Source: Pyropia yezoensis
Taxonomy: Eukaryota > Rhodophyta > Bangiophyceae > Bangiales > Bangiaceae
Assembly (NCBI GenBank): GCA_009829735.1
Contig: CM020619.1
Location: 32,188,685 to 32,252,684 of the forward strand
Direction: 5' to 3'
DNA length: 64,000 nt
The notes under the pieces were generated by a model. It had not been told where the DNA came from. It saw only the letters and a program-made list of their open reading frames with translations, and made no database searches. Below, piece by piece: positions 20,906 to 29,989 of the stretch. The first letter of the stretch is position 1; every line of letters starts with the position of its first letter. A program made the translations under genes and the position numbers.

Positions 20906-22762
20906 GTTACACCTGCGTGAGCCGCGTATGCCATCGACGTGTTGACTTTAATAATCGAGGCCCCGAGAAAAGAAAAGAAAAAGAAACACCCGTACACACA
21001 AACTGACATAGTCAGTCAGAAAAACAACGGTTGTGCACGGGGCGCACAATGCGTGGAACCACCAGGGAGGCGGGTGGGAGACGGAAAAACAGCGGACGTG
21101 CTGCACCCAGTGGCCAGGCGAAGGGACGCGGCGGCGTCGCCTCTTATGGGGCGCTGGGGCGGGGGGAGGTGCAGGGCACCGCCGTGGTGTGGCTGCCACG
21201 GCGGCGGCGGCGTGTGGCCGCCGGTGCTCGGCGTATCCGGCGCCGAGGCACCTCCCCCCCGCAGCGGCACGGGGTGATCGAAACGGATCACCCGTCGCCC
21301 GCGCCTCCGTCCATTCAATCTAACTAACAATTCCGGCGACGCCCAGAAGGGGAGCCTATAACCGACAAATCAGGGACATGATACGTGGGGGTTACACCTG
21401 CGTGAGCCGCGTATGCCAACCCAACCGAGTACGGGCCTGCGCGAAGGGCCCTCTCAGGCCGAGCGCAGAGGCCCGAAAAAATACCGGTCGTAGCACGACG
21501 GCACCGCGAGGGCCGAGATGTACGACTCAGCGAGGGTGTGCTCCGATGTGTTGGACAGCTCGGCAATGGCACCGCGGGACACACCAGCGGCGGCTGCCGA
21601 GGTCGCCCCACCCTTCTTGAGAGAGTGGGAGGCAAAGACGGTGCCCACTGGAGCCGAAACGCCGAGGCGTTGAAGCCCTTCCCGCAGCCAGCCAGTGACG
21701 AGCTTGCTTGCTGCCGCTGTTGGGCAGCGAGGGAAGATGCACTCGTCGTTGCGTGCTCCAGCTGTGCGGCGGTCCGACAAGACGCGAGCGAGCAGTTGCC
21801 GAGGGAGGTCAGGATGCCCCGGCGGCGCGGCCGGGAACGTCCGCGCAATGAGGCCGTCACGGGGCGCAGTCTTGTGGTCTGGGACTTGGTAGCACGTGCG
21901 TCCATCGGCCGGCAACTCGACGTCTTGAAGACGGAGTCGAGTGATGTCCGCGGCGCGGCGTAGCCACCAGAACTGGAGCACGACGGCCGTCAGTCGGTGG
22001 CGCAGGGGCATGGGGGTGTATGGAGCCAAGAGAGCAAGACGCCACGCAATGGCGGACGGCAGAGGGATCCGGATCGGCCTGGTGTCAGGACGAAAGGTCA
22101 ATCCCGCTCGGCGAAATCCTGCCTTAGCTTCGCGGACCAGCTCCGAATTGCAAGGATTGCCGAAGCCAGCTGCCACGTGTCGCTTGCGAACGGCAGCCAA
22201 CATCGGCTTCAGTGTCGCTGCCACAACGGTGCTGCGCCGCCACTGGTAGCCAATGTAATGGACCACCGTCGCCGTCGTCGCGGGCAGCGCCCGCACACCA
22301 CGGCTGCGACAGTACGCGGCGAACGCGGCCCAGAGCCCGCCGTATCGGTCCGCGGTGCCCGGCCGTACAGACCAAAGCCTTAGGAATCGAGCGGCAGCTC
22401 CATCAGCGCCGCCGCCGGGCGCGGCACGCGCCAAGACCTTGCTCTGGTCACGGCGCCAGCGGCGGCCAGGCGCAGTCCCTTCCGCGTCTCCCGTGCGTAA
22501 GCGCGGGCCGTCGCCGAGCGTTGACGCTGCACCTCTTCCTCCGAGCGGCCGCCTTGCTCGAAACGAAACACGGCGACGCGCCATGTGGGGTGGGGGGCCG
22601 GTCGCTGGCTGCGGCCCGCGGAAAAAATGCCTGCGACTTGCGGCAAACAGCCACGCCTCTTGCGCTCGAGCGACCGCCGGCTCCCACCACTTTTGCGCCG
22701 TCCGAACGGGAAGAATTACAGTGGCCGTTGCCTTGTCGGCGATGACCTTGTCCAGCACCCTG
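20906..22762 (-). mobile_element. DIRS-like element, 3' part (first, probably redundant copy)
   Basis: Same as 26590-28446 in the second copy: B2 at 20906, A2 at 21079-21393, B1 from 21391, recombinase ORF, end of RNase H, and the CCCTG target site at 22758-22762. Confidence 0.85.
21454..22584 (-). CDS. Tyrosine recombinase of DIRS-like element (first copy)
   Basis: Identical in length and meaning to 27139-28269; see that entry. In this copy an extra A at about 22645 fuses the frame with the upstream RNase H tail, which the second copy shows to be a separate, overlapping frame. Confidence 0.8.
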   Translation of the reverse strand: MARRRVSFRARRPLGGRGAASTLGDGPRLRTGDAEGTAPGRRWRRDQSKVLARAAPGGGADGAAARFLRLWSVRPGTADRYGGLWAAFAAYCRSRGVRALPATTATVVHYIGYQWRRSTVVAATLKPMLAAVRKRHVAAGFGNPCNSELVREAKAGFRRAGLTFRPDTRPIRIPLPSAIAWRLALLAPYTPMPLRHRLTAVVLQFWWLRRAADITRLRLQDVELPADGRTCYQVPDHKTAPRDGLIARTFPAAPPGHPDLPRQLLARVLSDRRTAGARNDECIFPRCPTAAASKLVTGWLREGLQRLGVSAPVGTVFASHSLKKGGATSAAAAGVSRGAIAELSNTSEHTLAESYISALAVPSCYDRYFFGPLRSA

Positions 22763-23304
22763 TGTAGCAGTACTCCCAAGCACCAAACCCCGAGTCAGGG
22801 AAGGAAGAGGAGTATTGCCGATATCCCAACTTGGGGACACCGGAAGCAAGCACCTCCACACAGCCGAACACGGAACTTGCGTGTGGTGAGCGGGTCCACT
22901 CACCAAGGCACGAACAAGATGTGTCGGAGCCAGACGGTGTTTTCTTGCTTGGCCAGCCAAGGTGGGCCCTCCCCGCCTTGCTGTCCCTCCTTATCAACCC
23001 TCCTCACACGCTCACGCAACCCCTCAAAACACTCAGAAAATGAACCCTCAAACAAACCAATCATATCACTCCACATGCAAAGAACTCAAAGCGTAGAAAT
23101 CCGTCTGGCTCCCGTGCAAAAATCCCAAGAAACAAATACCAGCAGCATTACCCTGCTCTAGTATGTCGGAAGTCCTAGTCGAATTTCCGTCCAGAAGTCA
23201 GAAGTTTCACCATCGTGGGTCGGGTGAAATTTCGACTTCCGGTCAGGTCCACTTGACCCGAATCTTCAAAGTATTGGTACCGAATTCCGGCCCAATCTCC
23301 CACA
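22763..23304 (-). repeat. Gypsy 3' LTR (first, probably redundant copy)
   Basis: Corresponds to 28447-28985 with three extra homopolymer bases. It is flanked by the same CCCTG at 22758-22762. Confidence 0.85.
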
Positions 23305-24335
23305 TTTTCCCCCTTCTCAAAGTCCAGCCGTCCCGGTGGACGTCCAATCAGCGGGCGAGTCGCAGTGACCGGGAGAGGAGGATGCAATTCCCGAGTTGAG
23401 ATGCAAAGTACGGTGCATCGCTGGCGTCTAGCGTGCACCAGGGTTACGCCGGGGTTGCACTCGCGTCCGGCGGGGCCCTCCGGGAGAGGCAGTCCCTCTC
23501 CGTGGGGTGCGCTCTCTGCCCTGACACTGGGTAGAGGAGCCCCCTCCACGCGAAACAGTGTGGGGGAAAGTCGTCCCCCACCTGGTCAGGGTGCTCCACG
23601 GGTGGACTCACGTGTGGGTGAGCCCCCTAATCTGGGTGTCGGCGTACCTCCGCCCACCCCCTGCCCCTCAACTGGAGGAGTAGGGCGTCGACGTTCTCAC
23701 TCGGAACGTCGACCTGCACCTGCCCTTCAGTTGGGGTACGGTTGCTCTCGGGGGGTCGGGTTGTGTCCCCCCCTTCAGCTCGATCCACCCCCAGCTGGCT
23801 CTCTGCGGGGTGTTCCTCACTCCTTCCCCCCCCTTTCTAGTCAGGGTTGAGGGGTGTGCGCACCCCGAGTTGGGGGTGTTGCACTCGGTCGCCGGCGGTG
23901 GGACTCGGCCGCCGGTGCGGGGTCTTCTCTCCCCTTCGTGTGTGCGGGCGGGTGTGTGCCTTCCCGCCGCTGCTCCCTCGCGTCGGCGGGTCTGTCTCTT
24001 CCCGCCGTGCGGTTGGGTGTCGTTGGTTGGGGTGGTGTCTTCCCCCTTCCGCCCCTGTGTCGGGCGTCTTCGTTGTCGGTGGGGGCGTGGGTTGTGTTCC
24101 CCCCCTTTGTCCTCGTTGGCGGGGTTGTGTCTTCCCCGCGCTGCCCCTTGTGTCGGGCTTCTTCGTTGTCGGTGGGGGTGTGGGGTCGTGTCCCCCCCCC
24201 TTGCTCTACCTCACCGAGTCGGTCAAGGTTGGTTGTCGTCGGAGGGGGAGCGGGTCGTGTCCCCCCCCGTGCTCAACCTCACCGAGTCGGTCAAGGTTTG
24301 GTCGCGTGATGGCGGGTGAGCCGAGTCGGCCTTTG

Positions 24336-24835
24336 NNNNNNNNNNNNNNNNNNNNNNNNNNNNNNNNNNNNNNNNNNNNNNNNNNNNNNNNNNNNNNNNN
24401 NNNNNNNNNNNNNNNNNNNNNNNNNNNNNNNNNNNNNNNNNNNNNNNNNNNNNNNNNNNNNNNNNNNNNNNNNNNNNNNNNNNNNNNNNNNNNNNNNNNN
24501 NNNNNNNNNNNNNNNNNNNNNNNNNNNNNNNNNNNNNNNNNNNNNNNNNNNNNNNNNNNNNNNNNNNNNNNNNNNNNNNNNNNNNNNNNNNNNNNNNNNN
24601 NNNNNNNNNNNNNNNNNNNNNNNNNNNNNNNNNNNNNNNNNNNNNNNNNNNNNNNNNNNNNNNNNNNNNNNNNNNNNNNNNNNNNNNNNNNNNNNNNNNN
24701 NNNNNNNNNNNNNNNNNNNNNNNNNNNNNNNNNNNNNNNNNNNNNNNNNNNNNNNNNNNNNNNNNNNNNNNNNNNNNNNNNNNNNNNNNNNNNNNNNNNN
24801 NNNNNNNNNNNNNNNNNNNNNNNNNNNNNNNNNNN
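24336..24835. other. Assembly gap of exactly 500 N
   Basis: Exactly 500 N bases, a default scaffolding gap size and not a measured length. The sequence just left of the gap (to 24335) is found again up to 30016, and the sequence just right of it is found from 19151, so the flanking contigs overlap. Confidence 0.98.
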
Positions 24836-24942
24836 GGCAGATTGACATTGGGGCGGCCCTCCGGCTGGGCTACCAGACCACCGCCACGTGGATTGCCGAG
24901 CTGTCCGCACCAAGGCGCTCAAGTAGAGTGGGGGTGGGGTAG
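24836..24942 (+). pseudogene. C-terminal fragment of the Cys-rich/phospholipase-like gene (second copy)
   Basis: Repeats the last 35 codons of the gene that ends at 19257. It begins abruptly at the gap, so it is an assembly-duplicated end and not an independent gene. Confidence 0.8.
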
Positions 24943-26589
24943 AGGGGGTGAAGGGGAAAGGGGAAGGGAGGGAAGGGGGCGACGCCGGGACGAAGGACTG
25001 GGTAGTCGTCTGGGCTGCATGACATTGACTTCGATTGATCCACGTCGAGAGACCAGTGAGGTCAGTCTCGTGATGAATCTATAGATTGAATTACCTCTAT
25101 GATCCGTGGGCTGACTCGACGTTTCTGACAAGAGCAGGACCCGCCCATCTTAAAAGCAAACGCCCGCCTTCCCGTGTGTGAACTAAACGCGTACAATACA
25201 GTCTCTACGTATGTACCTGTATACAGTACACAACTATGCAGTACACGTGTCCCCCCCCAACGCCACTCCCGTCGCCTGCGGTACACGTACCGGCGGAATG
25301 GTCATCCGGCGACCCCCACGGCCCCGCCCGTGGTTGCACAGCGAGGTAACCTTCTGTTGTTTAGGGGCCCTCCACCAGACCCGTCGACGCCAGCGTGCAC
25401 CCCTCCCCCCCCTCGCCTTGCCGCTTGGTTAGCAACCCTCTGCCACCCCGCGCCACATGTACCCCGCCAGCAGGGAGGCCGCCAATGGCCAGACCGCAGC
25501 CCCCCCTTCGCGCTGGCGTATCCTCGCGGGGCGGCGTTTCGGCAGCACAGCGGAGGGGGCGGTGGTGGCGACGGCCCTGGCGGCGGCGGTGGTGGCGACG
25601 GCCGTGGCTGCGGCGGCTGCGACGGAGGCGGCGGCAATGGCGACGGCTGTGGCGGCGGCGACGGCGTGGGACAGCGGCAGCGGCAGCGGGGATTGCGGTC
25701 GCCCCCGTCGGGCGGCGGCGGCGGTCGAGGGCAGCGACCCCCTGCCGCAGCCGCTCCCGTCCCCGCCCCCACTCGTGGGCGCTCCCCCGGCGGACACTTC
25801 GCCAGCGGGCGGAAGAGGGAGGCCGACGCTTCCCCTGAGGGCCCATGAGGGCGTGCACCCTCCCCTGGCATGTGGTTTGTAGGAGCCAGCGGGGCGTGGG
25901 GGTGGCCTGCTGCAGCCACCCGTCGCCGCCGATGCGTGGTCTCGATGCTGCCTGCTCCCTGACCCCACGCGTCCGTTGCAGCGGCAGCGACTCCCAGAAT
26001 TGCCGCCGAGGCTGCGGCGGCGACGGCGACAGCGAGCCGTCTCGGCTGCTGTAGCCGTGCGCTCCGCTCCGCCCGTGCGGCACCCGCCTTCTTTCTTACC
26101 ACCATTCATGCCCGCTCTGGCCTGCCACTGTTTGCTGACTGGCTGTGGCACCACCCCGCTCAGACGCAGCGGGGGGGTTGTCCACGCCGGCGGCGTGACC
26201 CCACACCCCTCTCCCCCGGCGAGATGGTGTGTGGGGGGCTCCCGCTGGGGCATATGGGTGGTCGGCCCCCCACCTCGATCCTCTAGGTCAACCCCCACCC
26301 CACCTCCACCTCCGCGGCACCATGCGAAGGAAGCTCTGTTGACGGTGCACAGATCCCCCAGGGAGAGCAATGGCACGCGCGACCCGCCAATCGATAGTGT
26401 GCCGGAAAGGGGGAAGAAGGGAGATGACAACCCCATCATGCAACGGCGCGGCTCGGTGGTGGCGACTGACACTAAAGCTTTAGGGGCCGCGGCCGCCGCG
26501 CTACCGGTTTCGTAATCAAAGGGGAGTGCGGGGGCAGCGGCATATCTCCTCTCGCCCTCGCGCGCGAGATTCTCGTGGGCGGCTGGGCC
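24943..26589. other. Intergenic segment left of the DIRS-like element (second copy)
   Basis: The same content as 19258-20905. No gene is supported. The host sequence ends at the GTT shared with the element terminus at 26590. Confidence 0.4.
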
Positions 26590-26617
26590 GTTACACCTGC
26601 GTGAGCCGCGTATGCCA
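26590..26617 (-). repeat. B2, outer 28-bp split direct repeat
   Basis: The sequence starting GTTACACCTGCGTGAGCCGC is shared with 27076-27103. It forms the outer 3' terminus of the DIRS-like element. A purine-rich stretch (GAAAAGAAAAGAAAAAGAAA) at about 26650-26669 lies between it and A2. Confidence 0.85.
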
Positions 26618-26763
26618 TCGACGTGTTGACTTTAATAATCGAGGCCCCGAGAAAAGAAAAGAAAAAGAAACACCCGTACACACAAACTGACATAGTCAGT
26701 CAGAAAAAACAACGGTTGTGCACGGGGCGCACAATGCGTGGAACCACCAGGGAGGCGGGTGGG

Positions 26764-27078
26764 AGACGGAAAAACAGCGGACGTGCTGCACCCAGTGGCC
26801 AGGCGAAGGGACGCGGCGGCGTCGCCTCTTATGGGGCGCTGGGGCGGGGGGAGGTGCAGGGCACCGCCGTGGTGTGGCTGCCACGGCGGCGGCGGCGTGT
26901 GGCCGCCGGTGCTCGGCGTATCCGGCGCCGAGGCACCTCCCCCCCGCAGCGGCACGGGGTGATCGAAACGGATCACCCGTCGCCCGCGCCTCCGTCCATT
27001 CAATCTAACTAACAATTCCGGCGACGCCCAGAAGGGGAGCCTATAACCGACAAATCAGGGACATGATACGTGGGGGTT
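26764..27078 (-). repeat. A2, 315-bp split direct repeat
   Basis: The same sequence and length as A1 at 40605-40919 and in the same orientation. It ends in GTGGGGGTT, whose GTT is shared with B1. Confidence 0.9.
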
Positions 27079-27103
27079 ACACCTGCGTGAGCCGCGTATG
27101 CCA
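27076..27103 (-). repeat. B1, inner 28-bp split direct repeat
   Basis: A copy of the outer B2 repeat joined directly to A2 through the GTT core. This junction mimics a circle junction of the two element ends. Confidence 0.85.
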
Positions 27104-27138
27104 ACCCAACCGAGTACGGGCCTGCGCGAAGGGCCCTC

Positions 27139-28269
27139 TCAGGCCGAGCGCAGAGGCCCGAAAAAATACCGGTCGTAGCACGACGGCACCGCGAGGGCCG
27201 AGATGTACGACTCAGCGAGGGTGTGCTCCGATGTGTTGGACAGCTCGGCAATGGCACCGCGGGACACACCAGCGGCGGCTGCCGAGGTCGCCCCACCCTT
27301 CTTGAGAGAGTGGGAGGCAAAGACGGTGCCCACTGGAGCCGAAACGCCGAGGCGTTGAAGCCCTTCCCGCAGCCAGCCAGTGACGAGCTTGCTTGCTGCC
27401 GCTGTTGGGCAGCGAGGGAAGATGCACTCGTCGTTGCGTGCTCCAGCTGTGCGGCGGTCCGACAAGACGCGAGCGAGCAGTTGCCGAGGGAGGTCAGGAT
27501 GCCCCGGCGGCGCGGCCGGGAACGTCCGCGCAATGAGGCCGTCACGGGGCGCAGTCTTGTGGTCTGGGACTTGGTAGCACGTGCGTCCATCGGCCGGCAA
27601 CTCGACGTCTTGAAGACGGAGTCGAGTGATGTCCGCGGCGCGGCGTAGCCACCAGAACTGGAGCACGACGGCCGTCAGTCGGTGGCGCAGGGGCATGGGG
27701 GTGTATGGAGCCAAGAGAGCAAGACGCCACGCAATGGCGGACGGCAGAGGGATCCGGATCGGCCTGGTGTCAGGACGAAAGGTCAATCCCGCTCGGCGAA
27801 ATCCTGCCTTAGCTTCGCGGACCAGCTCCGAATTGCAAGGATTGCCGAAGCCAGCTGCCACGTGTCGCTTGCGAACGGCAGCCAACATCGGCTTCAGTGT
27901 CGCTGCCACAACGGTGCTGCGCCGCCACTGGTAGCCAATGTAATGGACCACCGTCGCCGTCGTCGCGGGCAGCGCCCGCACACCACGGCTGCGACAGTAC
28001 GCGGCGAACGCGGCCCAGAGCCCGCCGTATCGGTCCGCGGTGCCCGGCCGTACAGACCAAAGCCTTAGGAATCGAGCGGCAGCTCCATCAGCGCCGCCGC
28101 CGGGCGCGGCACGCGCCAAGACCTTGCTCTGGTCACGGCGCCAGCGGCGGCCAGGCGCAGTCCCTTCCGCGTCTCCCGTGCGTAAGCGCGGGCCGTCGCC
28201 GAGCGTTGACGCTGCACCTCTTCCTCCGAGCGGCCGCCTTGCTCGAAACGAAACACGGCGACGCGCCAT
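27139..28269 (-). CDS. Tyrosine recombinase of the DIRS-like element
   Basis: A 376-residue tyrosine recombinase that would integrate a circular DNA form of the element. An N-terminal SAM-like core-binding region (RPGTADRYGGLWAAFAAYCR, residues about 74-93) precedes the catalytic domain. Candidate active-site residues are Arg209/210 in FWWLRRAADITRL, His320 in ASHSLKKGGATS, His349 in TSEHTLAESY, and nucleophile Tyr355. The family motif His-x-x-Arg reads HSLK here, Lys in place of Arg, which may weaken catalysis. The start at 28269 (MARRRVSFRARR) lies inside the RNase H tail in another frame, an overlap typical of DIRS elements. The gene is otherwise intact. Confidence 0.85.
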   Translation of the reverse strand: MARRRVSFRARRPLGGRGAASTLGDGPRLRTGDAEGTAPGRRWRRDQSKVLARAAPGGGADGAAARFLRLWSVRPGTADRYGGLWAAFAAYCRSRGVRALPATTATVVHYIGYQWRRSTVVAATLKPMLAAVRKRHVAAGFGNPCNSELVREAKAGFRRAGLTFRPDTRPIRIPLPSAIAWRLALLAPYTPMPLRHRLTAVVLQFWWLRRAADITRLRLQDVELPADGRTCYQVPDHKTAPRDGLIARTFPAAPPGHPDLPRQLLARVLSDRRTAGARNDECIFPRCPTAAASKLVTGWLREGLQRLGVSAPVGTVFASHSLKKGGATSAAAAGVSRGAIAELSNTSEHTLAESYISALAVPSCYDRYFFGPLRSA

Positions 28270-28446
28270 GTGGGGTGGGGGGCCGGTCGCTGGCTGCGGC
28301 CCGCGGAAAAAATGCCTGCGACTTGCGGCAACAGCCACGCCTCTTGCGCTCGAGCGACCGCCGGCTCCCACCACTTTTGCGCCGTCCGAACGGGAAGAAT
28401 TACAGTGGCCGTTGCCTTGTCGGCGATGACCTTGTCCAGCACCCTG
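28065..28446 (-). pseudogene. C-terminal part of the DIRS-like RNase H, cut off by the gypsy insertion
   Basis: The continuation of the RNase H frame from the other side of the gypsy element. It reads LDKVIADKATATVILPVRT, then a Trp-rich tail, to a stop at 28065. Joining 37565 to 28441 (one CCCTG removed) keeps the same frame, which shows that the two parts were contiguous before the insertion. It overlaps the recombinase start in a different frame. Confidence 0.8.
28442..28446. repeat. Target site duplication CCCTG, left
   Basis: CCCTG directly abuts the left LTR and is repeated at 37565-37569 beside the right LTR. Five bases is normal for Ty3/gypsy integrases. Confidence 0.9.
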
Positions 28447-28985
28447 TGTAGCAGTACTCCCAAGCACCAACCCCGAGTCAGGGAAGGAAGAGGAGTATTG
28501 CCGATATCCCAACTTGGGACACCGGAAGCAAGCACCTCCACACAGCCGAACACGGAACTTGCGTGTGGTGAGCGGGTCCACTCACCAAGGCACGAACAAG
28601 ATGTGTCGGAGCCAGACGGTGTTTTCTTGCTTGGCCAGCCAAGGTGGGCCCTCCCCGCCTTGCTGTCCCTCCTTATCAACCCTCCTCACACGCTCACGCA
28701 ACCCCTCAAAACACTCAGAAAATGAACCCTCAAACAAACCAATCATATCACTCCACATGCAAAGAACTCAAAGCGTAGAAATCCGTCTGGCTCCCGTGCA
28801 AAAATCCCAAGAAACAAATACCAGCAGCATTACCCTGCTCTAGTATGTCGGAAGTCCTAGTCGAATTTCCGTCCAGAAGTCAGAAGTTTCACCATCGTGG
28901 GTCGGGTGAATTTCGACTTCCGGTCAGGTCCACTTGACCCGAATCTTCAAAGTATTGGTACCGAATTCCGGCCCAATCTCCCACA
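28447..28985 (-). repeat. Gypsy 3' LTR, 539 bp
   Basis: On the plus strand it runs from TGTAGCAGTACTCC to AATCTCCCACA, so the termini are TG...CA on either strand. It matches 37026-37564. Confidence 0.95.
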
Positions 28986-28997
28986 TTTCCCCCTTCT
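28986..28997 (-). other. Polypurine tract of the gypsy element
   Basis: On the minus strand AGAAGGGGGAAA immediately precedes the 3' LTR. This is the expected primer for plus-strand DNA synthesis. Confidence 0.8.
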
Positions 28998-29989
28998 CAA
29001 AAGTCCAGCCGTCCCGGTGGACGTCCAATCAGCGGCGAGTCGCAGTGACCGGGAGAGGAGGATGCAATTCCCGAGTTGAGATGCAAAGTACGGTGCATCG
29101 CTGGCGTCTAGCGTGCACCAGGGTTACGCCGGGGTTGCACTCGCGTCCGGCGGGGCCCTCCGGGAGAGGCAGTCCCTCTCCGTGGGGTGCGCTCTCTGCC
29201 CTGACACTGGGTAGAGGAGCCCCCTCCACGCGAAACAGGTGTGGGGGAAAGTCGTCCCCCACCTGGTCAGGGTGCTCCACGGGTGGACTCACGTGTGGGT
29301 GAGCCCCCTAATCTGGGTGTCGGCGTACCTCCGCCACACCCCCTGCCCCTCAACTGGAGGAGTAGGGCGTCGACGTTCTCACTCGGAACGTCGACCTGCA
29401 CCTGCCCCTTCAGTTGGGGTACGGTTGCTCTCGGGGGGTCGGGTTGTGTCCCCCCCTTCAGCTCGATCCACCCCCAGCTGGCTCTCTGCGGGGTGTTCCT
29501 CACTCCTTCCCCCCCTTTCTAGTCAGGGTTGAGGGGTGTGCGCACCCCGAGTTGGGGGTGTTGCACTCGGTCGCCGGCGGTGGGACTCGGCCGCCGGTGC
29601 GGGGTCTTCTCTCCCCTTCGTGTGTGCGGGCGGGTGTGTGCCTTCCCGCCGCTGCTCCCTCGCGTCGGCGGGTCTGTCTCTTCCCGCCGTGCGGTTGGTG
29701 TCGTTGGTTGGGGTGGTGTCTTCCCCCTTCCGCCCCTGTGTCGGGCGTCTTCGTTGTCGGTGGGGGCGTGGGTTGTGTTCCCCCCCCTTTGTCCTCGTTG
29801 GCGGGGTTGTGTCTTCCCCGCGCTGCCCCTTGTGTCGGGCTTCTTCGTTGTCGGTGGGGGGTGTGGGTCGTGTCCCCCCCCCTTGCTCTACCTCACCGAG
29901 TCGGTCAAGGTTGGTTGTCGTCGGAGGGGGAGCGGGTCGTGTCCCCCCCCGTGCTCAACCTCACCGAGTCGGTCAAGGTTGGTCGCGTG
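28998..29989. repeat. Stem-loop and short-repeat region between 3' LTR and antisense ORF
   Basis: About 1 kb of G/T/C-rich sequence with no pol-strand gene. Clear inverted repeats include GTGGGGGA/TCCCCCAC (29241-29248 with 29255-29262) and the perfect 10-bp GTCGACGTTC/GAACGTCGAC (29369-29378 with 29386-29395, loop of 7). From 29600 onwards short units recur (GTCGGTGGGGG, GTGTCTTCCC), and CCTCACCGAGTCGGTCAAGG occurs twice, at 29891 and 29959. It may be a promoter or structured leader for the plus-strand ORF that starts at 29990. Confidence 0.6.

Larger units (their letters stand above)
19151..24335. repeat. First copy of a 5.2-kb near-identical segment, ending at the N gap
   Basis: From 19151 to the gap this matches 24836-30016 base for base, apart from homopolymer-length differences and one or two others. 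It carries the end of the Cys-rich pseudogene, an intergenic part, the left end of the DIRS-like element, the gypsy 3' LTR, and the first codons of the gypsy antisense ORF. It most likely duplicates the second copy through unmerged contig ends. This copy has the errors: an extra A near 22645 shifts a frame that is correct in the other copy. Confidence 0.9.

Noticed and set aside
24309-24942. Open frames running through the N gap
   Set aside because: They consist of unknown bases and join sequence that is not truly adjacent.
29893-29983. ACCGAGTCGGT motif resembling the end of a CRISPR guide scaffold
   Set aside because: It is a short match only, inside a eukaryotic retroelement with many GAGTC motifs. 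There is no array, spacer pattern or cas gene.
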